A stretch of DNA of 15,561 nucleotides from an uncultured Oscillibacter sp. (lineage in GTDB: Bacteria; Bacillota; Clostridia; Oscillospirales; Oscillospiraceae). The notes beneath the pieces were generated by a model that saw only the letters and a program-made list of their open reading frames with translations, was not told where the DNA came from and ran no database searches. The first letter of the stretch is position 1, and each line of letters starts with the position of its first letter. The translations under genes and the position numbers were made by a program. This document shows, piece after piece, positions 7,245 to 14,693 of this stretch. Location of the stretch: positions 1 to 15,561 of the forward strand of contig CABSFC010000063.1 of the NCBI GenBank assembly GCA_902476875.1, given 5' to 3'.

Positions 7245-7471
7245 TTGGAGGCACCTCCGATCTGAATTTTTCCGCACTCCTCCCGGTTGAGGGCCACCAT
7301 GGTGTCCCTGCTATACAGCAGGATGGGGCGCTTCTTTTCATTTTGCAGGACTGTCACCGGACAGCCCAGCGTCAGGCCGATGGAGGTGACCCGACTCAAG
7401 AACCGGGTATCTCCCTGGATACCGCAGATGACTCCCTGCTCCCCGCTTTTCGCTTCCAACAGTGTTTTCAT
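7241..7471 (-). CDS. feoA: FeoA, SH3-like accessory protein of Feo
   Basis: A 76-residue protein of the FeoA family, a small cytoplasmic beta-barrel (SH3-like) protein needed for FeoB-dependent Fe2+ uptake. Recognisable elements are the early G-x-x-G turn (SGEQGVICGI), the RLxxxGLTxGxPVTVLQN-like core (here RVTSIGLTLGCPVTVLQN, 27-44) and a C-terminal strand with ALNREECGKI. The length is typical. It overlaps the araC stop upstream (ATGA at 7468-7471) and the feoB start downstream (ATGA at 7241-7244), so the three are translationally coupled. Confidence 0.92.
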   Translation of the reverse strand: MKTLLEAKSGEQGVICGIQGDTRFLSRVTSIGLTLGCPVTVLQNEKKRPILLYSRDTMVALNREECGKIQIGGASK

Positions 7472-8460
7472 AAACTCTCTCCTCTCTCATTGATATGGTT
7501 CCGGCACCGCCGCCGGTATTCCAGGGGCGTTACCCCGGTCTCCTGGCGGAACACAGCGCCGAATTTCCCTTGGTTTTCATAGCCCACATCGCTTGCAATA
7601 TCCGCAATACTGCGGGTTCCTCCGGCCAGCAACTCCTTCGCCGTGTTGATCCGCAGTCGCCGCAGGTATGTGGAGATGGGCATTCCAAACATGACACCGA
7701 AATATTTCTTCAGGGAGGCCGCGCTGATCCCCACCCTTGCCGCAACATCCGTAATGGTGTACCGCTGCCGAAGATCGCAGGTTATCAATTTCTTTGCCTG
7801 CAGCACCGCTTCCCGCTGGCCCAGTGTCAGATAGGTGCGGAATTGCGCCAGCTGCCCCTGGGATTTACCTTTCAGCATCCACAACAGGTGCAGCATATGG
7901 AACCGGTAGTCCTCCAAGGGCAGATCATTCGCCTGGATGTGTTGATAGATCTCTTGGGCAAGCTCTGCCCATTCGCGGGACGCTGACGCCAGATAACTGC
8001 CCTGTCTGTCGAGAAGGGACTGCGTCATAGACAATATTTGTACACCACACTCCGTCCAGGCAGGCGGCTCACCGCCCCGGAGCATGTCCAGATCCATCAC
8101 GATTTCCAGCCCGACATACGCTCCGGTGGGAAGCTGCATGATGCCCACCGGCGGGTTGGAATCCACGCTGAGGGTCCCTTGGCCGATATAGACATACCGC
8201 TCGTCTGGAAGGGGGACCTCACAGCTGCCGCGAAGGCAGTAGTTCATCTTCAAATAGTGGTAGGCGCCTATGGGCTGGATATCCAGCTGCTCCATATGAA
8301 AGTCGATGGTCCAGATCTGAACACCCGGATATAATTCCAGCAGGCGCATTTCCCCCTGACCGCTGCCTGATTGAAAGCGCATTTTGCGGAGAAAAAAGGA
8401 CAGCGTTTCCTCTTCTACCACATACTGCATGATGAATTTTGGATTTGTCGTGTTTTCCAT
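7468..8460 (-). CDS. AraC-family transcriptional regulator of the feo operon
   Basis: A 330-residue regulator. The C-terminal ~100 residues (about 218-320) carry two helix-turn-helix units: ITDVAARVGISAASLKKYF (236-254), and the second with IADIASDVGYENQGKFGAVF (285-304) followed by TPLEYRR. The N-terminal ~200 residues look like a ligand-binding domain (FHMEQLDIQPIGAYHYLKMNYCLRGSCEV). The layout matches PchR/YbtA-type regulators that sense siderophores, but the ligand cannot be read from sequence. The chosen start is ATG 8460 (MENTTNPK), behind AGAGGTG; a TTG at 8481 would extend it by seven codons. It is co-transcribed with feoA-feoB-feoC and has an inverted-repeat operator 26-41 bases upstream, suggesting iron-linked and autogenous control. 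It may activate the ABC pair as well. Confidence 0.88.
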   Translation of the reverse strand: MENTTNPKFIMQYVVEEETLSFFLRKMRFQSGSGQGEMRLLELYPGVQIWTIDFHMEQLDIQPIGAYHYLKMNYCLRGSCEVPLPDERYVYIGQGTLSVDSNPPVGIMQLPTGAYVGLEIVMDLDMLRGGEPPAWTECGVQILSMTQSLLDRQGSYLASASREWAELAQEIYQHIQANDLPLEDYRFHMLHLLWMLKGKSQGQLAQFRTYLTLGQREAVLQAKKLITCDLRQRYTITDVAARVGISAASLKKYFGVMFGMPISTYLRRLRINTAKELLAGGTRSIADIASDVGYENQGKFGAVFRQETGVTPLEYRRRCRNHINERGESL

Positions 8461-8482
8461 CCACCCGCACCTCTTATTCAAG

Positions 8483-8504
8483 AAGGTTAGTATTAACTAA
8501 CCTT
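8483..8504. promoter_or_regulatory. Operator, extended GTTAG-N6-CTAAC inverted repeat (site 2)
   Basis: The best of three copies: AAGGTTAGT and ACTAACCTT are perfect 9-bp arms around ATTA. The shared core is at 8486-8501. Read on the minus strand, the core differs from the site at 12125-12140 at a single base. It lies immediately upstream of the araC ribosome binding site. The outer arms contain GGTTAG/CTAACC, as in iron-box half-sites. Confidence 0.65.
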
Positions 8505-8511
8505 AGACAAC

Positions 8512-8519
8512 AGCATAAC
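8512..8519 (-). promoter_or_regulatory. Possible extended -10 promoter of araC-feoABC
   Basis: Minus strand TGTTATGCT: TATGCT (8517-8512) preceded by a TG extension. There is no -35 box at the right distance, which would suit an activator-dependent promoter. The -10 lies 10 bases before the operator core, almost the same geometry as the 11 bases at the hydrolase promoter. This is the main reason to favour it. Confidence 0.35.
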
Positions 8520-8580
8520 AGAAAGCGAAGCCCTTTTCTTCTCCATTTGATTATTTTTGCTCCATCTGATCACGAAATTT

Positions 8581-8608
8581 GGGCCGCCGCAAAGAAATGC
8601 GGCGGCCC
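8581..8608 (-). terminator. Hairpin after the ABC transporter pair
   Basis: A perfect 10-bp GC-rich stem, GGGCCGCCGC with GCGGCGGCCC, around an eight-base loop (8591-8598), seven bases after the ABC stop codon. On the minus strand it is followed by AAATTTCG rather than a clean T-run, so termination may be partial. It separates the ABC operon from the araC-feo promoter region. Confidence 0.6.
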
Positions 8609-8615
8609 GCAGAAA

Positions 8616-10343
8616 TCACGCCAGTTTCCAGCTGGCAGCTTCCTGGCGCATCCCGATAAAGTCGGCATAGATGCCCTTTTGGCCCACGAGCTGTTCATGG
8701 GTCCCGCTTTGGACGATATGCCCGCCGCTGAGGACCAGGATCTGGTCGGCGTTCCGGACCGTCTTCAACCGGTGCGCAATCATCACGATGGTCTTGTCAT
8801 GGGTCAGGGCGTTGATGGCGGCCTGCAGCTCCGCCTCATTCTCCGGGTCAACGCTGGCAGTAGCCTCGTCCAGGATAATGATGGGTGCGTCTTTCAAAAT
8901 GGCCCGGGCGATGGAAATGCGCTGCTTCTCGCCGCCGGACAGCGTTCCGCCGCCCTCTCCCAGCATCGTGTTGTAGCCATCCGGCAGCGCCATGATGAAG
9001 TCGTGACAGCAGGCCTGCTTGGCTGCCTCCACCACCTGCTCATGAGTGGCGTCCGGGCGGCCGAACTTGATGTTGTTCTCAACGGTGTCGTTGAAGAGAT
9101 AGACACTTTGGAACACCATGGAGATGTTGCGCATCAAACTGTCCAGCTTGTACTCCCGCACATCCCGGCCGCCTACGCGGATGCTCCCCTTGTCCACATC
9201 CCAGAACCGGGCGATCAGGCTGCACAGGGTCGTCTTTCCGCCGCCGGAGGGACCCACCACGGCGGTAGTGGTCTTTTCCGGGATGGTGAAGCTGACGCCG
9301 TCCAAAACAGTCCGGTCGCCATAGGAGAAGGAGACGTCCTGGAAGGTGATGTCCGCCCTGCCGGGTGTGATGTCCTGTCCTTCAATATCCATAGTGGGGG
9401 TGTCGTCAATGGAGTTGGCCTTATCCATAGAGGCCCCCAGCATCTGCAGGTTATCCGACATATTGCCCGCGCTCTCCAGCTCCCCATAGATCATAAAGGA
9501 GGCGATCAGCATCAGCAGGCAACGGGACAGAGGCAGGGTGCCGCCGGTGTAAAAGGCCAGCGCCCCCACCACCAGCGCGGCGCTGAAGCACCGCACAACG
9601 ATCTGCCGGATGCCGGACCAGGGCACCACGGAGTGTTCCAGCGCCAGGGCCTTTTTGCAGCTGTCGTCCACCGCCTTGCCCACTGACTGGCTGTTGTCCC
9701 GCTCCAGGCCATAGGCCTTGACCACGCTCATGCCCTGGATGTACTCCAGCACCGCCTCCACCAGGGTCTCCTGCGCCTGCTGGCGGGCGGGCGCGGTCCG
9801 CACCATGGCCCGCTGGCTGCACTCCGTCACCACCAGGTAGCAGGCAATACCGGCGATGGCGATCAGCCCCAGACGCCAGTCAGTACAGGTGAGCATCAGG
9901 CACAGGGCCAGTGTTTTCAAGAATCCGCCGATTACCATGACCAGACACCGGGCGGCGCTGTTCTCCACATCCCCCAGGGTCGTAGTGACCACAGCGGTGA
10001 TGTTGCCCAGGCTGTTACCGTTGAAATAGCCCATGGGGATATAACGCAGGCGGTCTCCGATCTGGACACGCTTTTCCGCCACCATGTGGTAGCCTACCTC
10101 GGTCTCCTGGTTGGTGGAGTGGTACGAGCATAAGGTGCGCCCGACAATGGACACCAGCATCACAGCCGCAATGGGCCAGATGGGGCCGGCCGTTCTCTCA
10201 ATCATCTGATCCAGCGCCAGCATCAGGGCCAGAAACTGCAGGGCGGCAAAGACAGCGCCCAGAAAAGAGATGACCATGGCCCGTTTCAGCAGGCTGCGCT
10301 TACTACCGGCAAAGACAAATATCTTTTTCAATACACCAAACAT
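8616..10343 (-). CDS. ABC half-transporter, fused membrane and ATPase domains (pair 1, second subunit)
   Basis: A 575-residue half-transporter: membrane domain about 1-310 with the exporter-type fold, ATPase domain about 330-575. ATPase motifs: Walker A GPSGGGKT (364-371), Q-loop VFQSVYLF (410-417), signature LSGGE (468-472), Walker B IIILDE (488-493) and H-loop His524. All catalytic residues are present, so this subunit can hydrolyse ATP. The start is ATG 10343, behind AAAGGAGG; the frame is open much further upstream but there it overlaps the preceding ABC gene. It follows its partner by 14 bases, so the two very probably form a heterodimer. Fused ABC pairs of this layout include the siderophore importers YbtPQ and IrtAB as well as drug exporters. 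Direction and substrate are not shown by the sequence. Confidence 0.9.
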   Translation of the reverse strand: MFGVLKKIFVFAGSKRSLLKRAMVISFLGAVFAALQFLALMLALDQMIERTAGPIWPIAAVMLVSIVGRTLCSYHSTNQETEVGYHMVAEKRVQIGDRLRYIPMGYFNGNSLGNITAVVTTTLGDVENSAARCLVMVIGGFLKTLALCLMLTCTDWRLGLIAIAGIACYLVVTECSQRAMVRTAPARQQAQETLVEAVLEYIQGMSVVKAYGLERDNSQSVGKAVDDSCKKALALEHSVVPWSGIRQIVVRCFSAALVVGALAFYTGGTLPLSRCLLMLIASFMIYGELESAGNMSDNLQMLGASMDKANSIDDTPTMDIEGQDITPGRADITFQDVSFSYGDRTVLDGVSFTIPEKTTTAVVGPSGGGKTTLCSLIARFWDVDKGSIRVGGRDVREYKLDSLMRNISMVFQSVYLFNDTVENNIKFGRPDATHEQVVEAAKQACCHDFIMALPDGYNTMLGEGGGTLSGGEKQRISIARAILKDAPIIILDEATASVDPENEAELQAAINALTHDKTIVMIAHRLKTVRNADQILVLSGGHIVQSGTHEQLVGQKGIYADFIGMRQEAASWKLA

Positions 10344-10357
10344 ATAGATTCCTCCTT

Positions 10358-12103
10358 TCAAACCGTATCCTGGGCGCCCAGATAAGCTTTCCACATCTGG
10401 GCGTACAGAGAACAGTGCTCCAGCAACTCCTCCTGCCGCCCCTGGGCGGCAATGGAGCCGTTTTCCACCACCACGATATTGTCCGCGTCGGTGATGGTCC
10501 CCAGGCGGTGGGCGATGACGATCAAGGTCTTGCCGCGGGTCAATGCGGAAATGGCCCGTTGGATCATGGCTTCGTTCTCCGGGTCGATGCTGGCAGTCGC
10601 TTCGTCGAGGATGACGATGGGCGCGTCCTTCAGCATGGCACGGGCAATGGAGATGCGCTGCTTCTCGCCGCCTGACAGATGCCCGCCCCCTCCGCCGCAC
10701 ACGGTGTCGTAGCCGTGGGCCAGCGCACGGATAAATTGGTCACAGCCCGCTGCCTTTGCCACTTCCTCCACCTGGGCGTCGGTGGCGTCCGGCCGGCCCA
10801 TGCGGATGTTGTCCCGCACCGAGCGGTCAAAGAGGTAGTTGTCCTGGGACACATAGGCGATCTGCCGGTTGAGCTGCTCCAAAGGCATCTGGCGCAGGTC
10901 CACGCCGCCCAGAGTAATGGCCCCATCCGTCACATCCCAAAAGCCCGCGATCAGCTTGGCAATGGTAGATTTGCCCGAGCCGGAGGGGCCTACCAGGGCG
11001 GTCACCGTGCCGGGTTGAATATCCAGGCTCACATTACGCAGCACCTGCCCCGACTCCTGGTTATAGGCGAAGGATACATGCTCCAGCTTGATCCCGCTGC
11101 CGTGGAGTACGGCGGGCTGCTCCGGATGCTCCAGCTCCGGGGCGTCCAGGATCCCGGCAATCTCCCCCACATTGGTGCCCACTACGGCCAGTTCGTCCAC
11201 AAAACTCATGGCAGCGATCAGCGGGGCGGTGAGCCCCAGGGACAAGACGATGATGGTGAGGAAATCCGCCGCGGTCAGGCTTCCGCCCCGCCACAGCAGC
11301 AGGCCCACCGGCAGCACCGTCACCAACACCGAGGGCGTGACGGACTGCATGGTGGCCATGTACTTCTGGTTGTCCCGCATCCAGTCCACATAGTATTGGG
11401 CGTTATCCGTCACCGCACCGGAGTACTTCTTGTAGGAACCGGCGCTCTGGCTGAAAGCCTTGACCACCTGGATACCACCCACATACTCCACGATGGCGTT
11501 GGCCATTCGCCGTCCGATCTCTACCGCCCCCTGCCAGCGGACGGCATAGGTCTTGCCGGACTGGCCGGCGACAAAGAATCCGGTGACCGTGGTGACCAGG
11601 GAGGCAAGCCCCATCCGCCAGTCCAGAACAAAGATACACACCGCGATAGCGATAGGAACCAGTACATTGGCTGTCATCTCCGGGATCAGGTGGGCCAGCG
11701 TGGGTTCCATGCCCTCCACCCGGTCCACGATGGTGGTTTTATACTGACCGGAGGGCGTGTCCAGAATGGTCCCCATGGGGACCCGGCTGAGCTTGGACAG
11801 CAGGCTTTTCCGCAAATCCCGCAGGGTGTGGTAGGTGGCGGTGTGGGACATGGAGGTGGACCAGGTGGAAAACAGAGATTTTCCTCCGTAGGCCGCCAAC
11901 AGCAATCCGCACCAGGGCAGACAGTCCCCCAGGCCGCCGCCTGACAGCAGCAGGCGGAGCATGATGGCAATGCAGAAATAGGCCAGCATATTACAGGCCA
12001 CACCCAGCACCGCCAAAACCACCGCGCCGTAAAACCCGCCGTGGTATTCCCCAGCCCAGCCCCAGAGCCGGGCAAAGGGCGAGGGTTCTTTCTTTGTGTT
12101 CAT
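10358..12103 (-). CDS. ABC half-transporter, fused membrane and ATPase domains (pair 1, first subunit)
   Basis: A 581-residue half-transporter. The membrane domain spans about 20-315 (six helices, with a coupling region near MGTILDTPSGQ at 110-120) and the ATPase about 337-575. Motifs: Walker A GPSGSGKS (372-379), Q-loop YVSQDNYLF (417-425), signature LSGGE (476-480), Walker B IVILDE (496-501) and H-loop His532. All are intact. The ATG at 12103 has AAGGAG eight bases upstream. It lies 60 bases after tetR, with an inverted-repeat operator (12125-12140) in between, and is followed closely by the second subunit. It closely resembles the truncated ABC fragment at 14690-14966 in the comparable region, so the two ABC pairs look like an ancient duplication. 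A YbtP/IrtA-like role in siderophore import is inference from the neighbouring iron genes. Confidence 0.9.
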   Translation of the reverse strand: MNTKKEPSPFARLWGWAGEYHGGFYGAVVLAVLGVACNMLAYFCIAIMLRLLLSGGGLGDCLPWCGLLLAAYGGKSLFSTWSTSMSHTATYHTLRDLRKSLLSKLSRVPMGTILDTPSGQYKTTIVDRVEGMEPTLAHLIPEMTANVLVPIAIAVCIFVLDWRMGLASLVTTVTGFFVAGQSGKTYAVRWQGAVEIGRRMANAIVEYVGGIQVVKAFSQSAGSYKKYSGAVTDNAQYYVDWMRDNQKYMATMQSVTPSVLVTVLPVGLLLWRGGSLTAADFLTIIVLSLGLTAPLIAAMSFVDELAVVGTNVGEIAGILDAPELEHPEQPAVLHGSGIKLEHVSFAYNQESGQVLRNVSLDIQPGTVTALVGPSGSGKSTIAKLIAGFWDVTDGAITLGGVDLRQMPLEQLNRQIAYVSQDNYLFDRSVRDNIRMGRPDATDAQVEEVAKAAGCDQFIRALAHGYDTVCGGGGGHLSGGEKQRISIARAMLKDAPIVILDEATASIDPENEAMIQRAISALTRGKTLIVIAHRLGTITDADNIVVVENGSIAAQGRQEELLEHCSLYAQMWKAYLGAQDTV

Positions 12104-12124
12104 GCAAGCATCTCCTTCTATTTA

Positions 12125-12140
12125 GTTAGTTAATGCTAAC
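12125..12140. promoter_or_regulatory. Operator, GTTAG-N6-CTAAC inverted repeat (site 3)
   Basis: GTTAGTTAATGCTAAC, 22 bases upstream of the first ABC start codon. A weak promoter can be drawn through it on the minus strand (TTGTGA at 12169-12164, an 18-base spacer, CATAAG at 12145-12140). If real, the operator touches the -10 box. Otherwise the ABC pair is read from the tetR promoter and this site acts within the leader. Confidence 0.6.
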
Positions 12141-12156
12141 TTATGTGGAAAAGAAA

Positions 12157-12183
12157 TGGGGACTCACAAACCGGAGATCCCCA
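12157..12183 (-). terminator. Possible attenuating hairpin at the end of tetR
   Basis: Minus strand stem TGGGGA-(T)-CTC with GAG-TCCCCA (one bulged base) and an eight-base loop, followed by ATTTCTTTTCC. It overlaps the tetR stop codon (12164-12166). The stem is short, so it might only partly uncouple tetR from the downstream ABC genes. Confidence 0.35.
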
Positions 12184-12790
12184 AAAGCTTAAACCAGCCG
12201 GCAGAATAGAAGTCCCGAAGGCTGTCCATGTACTTTCTGGCCTTTTCCCGGGGCATATCGTGGCGGACTGTTTCAAACATCCCGTTGAACAGGGCCGTGG
12301 ACATGATATGGATCAGTTCGTCGTCGATCTCGGGAACGGGATAGCCCGCCGCGTGCATCTTGTCAACCAATGCCCGGCCGGAATTGTCCTCGATCTCCGC
12401 CAGCGTGTCCAAGTAGTGCTCATACCGGGTGCCCGCTGCAGCGCAGGTAATGAGCTTGAAGGCGTCGAAGTGATCGTAGATATGGTCCAGCATCCAAGCA
12501 GCCTCCACATCCGGGACCTCCGGCAAGTCGCTGATCTGCTCTTCCAAAGGGCGGTCGGCAAATCTCCGCTGGATCTCCCGATACCGATCCACCAGTTCCT
12601 GTGCCGGCTCCGCCACAAGTGCGTCGAACATGGCCTCTTTATCCGTGTAATAGCCATAAATGGCGCCTGTTGTGACGCCCAGCGATGCGGCAATGCTTCT
12701 CATCGACGCCCCCTGAAAGCCTTTTGCAAGGAACTCCTGCTTTCCGGCCGCCAGCAGATCAGCAGCCAGTTTTTTATTTTCCGGTCTCAT
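12164..12790 (-). CDS. TetR/AcrR-family transcriptional repressor
   Basis: A 208-residue repressor. The N-terminal helix-turn-helix lies around residues 27-50 (ASMRSIAASLGVTTGAIYGYYTDKEAMF), typical of TetR proteins. The remaining helical domain would bind an unknown small ligand and dimerise. The start is ATG 12790, preceded by a near-perfect GGAGGTGA site. The promoter region holds two tandem 17-bp palindromes of the kind TetR dimers bind, one covering the -10 box, so autorepression is very likely. The gene precedes the ABC pair in the same direction, so the ligand may be the transported compound. Family certain; ligand unknown. Confidence 0.92.
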   Translation of the reverse strand: MRPENKKLAADLLAAGKQEFLAKGFQGASMRSIAASLGVTTGAIYGYYTDKEAMFDALVAEPAQELVDRYREIQRRFADRPLEEQISDLPEVPDVEAAWMLDHIYDHFDAFKLITCAAAGTRYEHYLDTLAEIEDNSGRALVDKMHAAGYPVPEIDDELIHIMSTALFNGMFETVRHDMPREKARKYMDSLRDFYSAGWFKLLGISGL

Positions 12791-12804
12791 TAGTCACCTC
12801 CATA

Positions 12805-12837
12805 AAATAACTTTGTTATTTAATAACAGCGTTATTA
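12805..12837. promoter_or_regulatory. Two tandem TetR-type operators
   Basis: AAATAACTTTGTTATTT (12805-12821) and TAATAACAGCGTTATTA (12821-12837) are both perfect 7-3-7 palindromes sharing one base. Their centres are 16 bp apart. The upstream copy overlaps the -10 box; the downstream copy covers the early transcribed leader up to near the ribosome binding site. They are most simply the binding sites of the TetR protein encoded next door. Confidence 0.82.
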
Positions 12838-12862
12838 TATTCTGGTGATGCTCCGCTGTCAA
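12834..12862 (-). promoter_or_regulatory. Consensus SigmaA promoter of tetR (and ABC pair)
   Basis: Minus strand TTGACA (12862-12857), a 17-base spacer and TATAAT (12839-12834): both hexamers match the consensus exactly. The predicted start is near 12827, inside the operator region. A promoter this strong under tandem operators implies tight repression and strong induction. Confidence 0.9.
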
Positions 12863-12887
12863 GGGCTATCAGAAAATTTTACAGAAG

Positions 12888-12922
12888 AAGGGGATCTGTC
12901 TACCGTTGAGACAGATCCCCTT
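12888..12922. terminator. Bidirectional hairpin terminator between ABC pair 2 and tetR
   Basis: A perfect 12-bp stem, GGGGATCTGTCT with AGACAGATCCCC (12890-12901 and 12909-12920), extendable by two A-T pairs, with a seven-base loop. It lies 20 bases after the stop of the ABC gene at 12942. The minus strand continues TTCTTCTG. It isolates the upstream ABC operon from the tetR promoter. Confidence 0.75.
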
Positions 12923-12941
12923 TCCGTTTATAAAGTTAGAC

Positions 12942-14693
12942 TTACGCCCCGGCCCGCTGGCTCCAGCCACGGCTGGATTCCCGGACGGTGACAAAGTTTT
13001 GATAGACGCCGTCCTGCTCCATGAGCTGGTCATGGGTGCCACGCTGGACGATCTCTCCGCCTGCGACCACCAAAATCTGATCCGCGTGGCGGATGGTGTT
13101 CAGCCGGTGGGCGATGACCAGCAGGGTCTTGCCCCGGCACAGTTCGGTGATGGCCTGCTGGATGTAGCTCTCATTGTCCGCGTCCACGCTGGCGGTTGCT
13201 TCGTCCAGAATGACGATGGGCGCGTTCTTCAGAATGCACCGGGCGATGGAGATGCGCTGCTTTTCGCCGCCGGACAGGGTCTCGCCGCCCTCCCCCACCA
13301 CGGTGTCATAGCCGTCAGGCAGCGCCATAATGAAGTCATGGCACCGGGCCTTTTTGGCGGCCTCCATGACCTCCTCCCGGCTGGCGTCGGGGCGGCCCAT
13401 GGATATGTTGTTGTAGATGGTGTCCTGGAACAAATAGACCCGTTGGAACACCACGCTGATCCGGTCCATCAGGTCCGCCAGGGGCACCTCCCGGATGTCC
13501 CGGCCCCGCACCAGCACCTGCCCGGCTTTTACGTCCCAGAACCGGGTGAGCAGGCTGGCGATGGTGGACTTTCCGCCGCCGGAGGGGCCCACCAGGGCGG
13601 TCATCTCATTGCGGTTCAGTCGGAACGAGACATCCCGCAGGACGTCCTTTTCTCCATACGCAAAGCGGACATTGCGGAACTCCACCTCCGGTGCATCGCT
13701 CTCCGCCGGGATAGCAGTCCCACCGCTGTCGGGCAGCTCCGGCTCCGCGAAGATCTCCTCGATCCGGTCCAGGCAGGCGTTCATCACCGTCAGCCGGGCG
13801 GACTGGCTGAACAGCGCCTTGATGGGGCCGAACAGCTCGAACACAAACAGCAGCACGCCCACGGCCATGGTACCCGCCAGCATCCCCTGGCCATACAGCC
13901 ACAGGGCCAGCGCCAGGATCAGGGAGGCCCCCAGGCCGCAGCACAGCTGCAAGGTCCGATGCCAGGGCACCTCGCTCTCCTCAAAGTCCAGATTGACCCG
14001 GCAGGTCTTGGCGAAGCTCTCAGACAGCTCCTTTGATTTTTCTCCCAGCAGATTGTAGGTCTTGATGATGCCGATGCCCTCGGTAAAGTCCAGCACCGCC
14101 TCGGTCATGGACTGGCTCTGGGTCTGGCGGAGGGCGGAGTGGGCCAGCGTGCTTTTCAGCGCTCGCTGCCCCAGCAGCCAGATCACCAGCACAATGAGGG
14201 CTGCCGCCAGTCCCAGCCAGGGACTGACCGCCAGCAGAAAGGCCACCAGAATAGCCTGGGCGAACACATCGCTCATCATGTTGGCGATATCCTGCATGCA
14301 GTGCTCCTCGATAAACACCATGTCGGTGGAGAGGACGGAGCTGATCTTGCCGATGTTGCCCTCGGTGAAATAGCCCATGGGCATCTTCCGCAGGTGCTTG
14401 CCAAGATCCATCCGCATATCCGCGAACACCAGATACCCCGCCGCGGCCTGGAGCCGGTCGGCGATGTTCTGGAAAAGGCACTGCAGCAGAACGCAAAGTA
14501 CCAGTCCCAACCCCAGATACAGGCAAATCTGTCCGGTCATAGCCCCCTGGGAGAAAGCGGTCAGAGCCAGGAAAGCCATGCCGATGGGCGCCTTCGCCAG
14601 CAGGGCGTGGAGGAAGGCAAACAGAAAGGCCCATTGGATGCGGCACTTATGGGGACCGGAGACCGCCAGGATCCGTTTCATCAAAGTGATCAT
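12942..14693 (-). CDS. ABC half-transporter, fused membrane and ATPase domains (pair 2, second subunit)
   Basis: A 583-residue half-transporter: membrane domain about 15-315, ATPase about 335-575. Motifs: Walker A GPSGGGKS (369-376), Q-loop VFQRVYLF (415-422), signature LSGGE (473-477), Walker B IVILDE (493-498) and H-loop His529. All are intact. It closely resembles the second subunit of pair 1 (8616-10343): long shared stretches around CHDFIMALPDGY and GGxIVQxGTH. The start is ATG 14693, behind GGAGGAG, overlapping the stop of the truncated partner as ATGA. Its natural promoter and partner subunit have been lost to the mobile element, so it is probably poorly expressed, or able to act only as a homodimer or with a subunit of pair 1. 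Confidence 0.9.
   Translation of the reverse strand: MITLMKRILAVSGPHKCRIQWAFLFAFLHALLAKAPIGMAFLALTAFSQGAMTGQICLYLGLGLVLCVLLQCLFQNIADRLQAAAGYLVFADMRMDLGKHLRKMPMGYFTEGNIGKISSVLSTDMVFIEEHCMQDIANMMSDVFAQAILVAFLLAVSPWLGLAAALIVLVIWLLGQRALKSTLAHSALRQTQSQSMTEAVLDFTEGIGIIKTYNLLGEKSKELSESFAKTCRVNLDFEESEVPWHRTLQLCCGLGASLILALALWLYGQGMLAGTMAVGVLLFVFELFGPIKALFSQSARLTVMNACLDRIEEIFAEPELPDSGGTAIPAESDAPEVEFRNVRFAYGEKDVLRDVSFRLNRNEMTALVGPSGGGKSTIASLLTRFWDVKAGQVLVRGRDIREVPLADLMDRISVVFQRVYLFQDTIYNNISMGRPDASREEVMEAAKKARCHDFIMALPDGYDTVVGEGGETLSGGEKQRISIARCILKNAPIVILDEATASVDADNESYIQQAITELCRGKTLLVIAHRLNTIRHADQILVVAGGEIVQRGTHDQLMEQDGVYQNFVTVRESSRGWSQRAGA

Noticed and set aside
5109..7265. 718-codon open frame on the plus strand, antisense to feoB
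   Set aside because: It is a shadow of the GC-rich third positions of feoB: low-complexity His/Gly/Gln/Asp-rich translation, no ribosome binding site, no domain. feoB on the other strand has all its family motifs.
4964..8460. Riboswitch or Fur box controlling the feo genes
   Set aside because: I saw no recognisable riboswitch core in the araC leader and no GATAATGATAATCATTATC-like Fur box. The GTTAG-N6-CTAAC repeat is the only clear operator there.
10344..10700. N-terminal extension of the second ABC subunit by about 119 codons
   Set aside because: The extension overlaps the end of the preceding ABC gene in another frame and reads as Arg/His-rich low-complexity sequence. A strong AAAGGAGG site marks ATG 10343.
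12906..14036. Long plus-strand open frames opposite the ABC genes (also 10679-11944 and 8439-9686)
   Set aside because: All three lie exactly opposite ATPase domains, have similar translations to each other only because the ABC genes are similar, and lack start signals.
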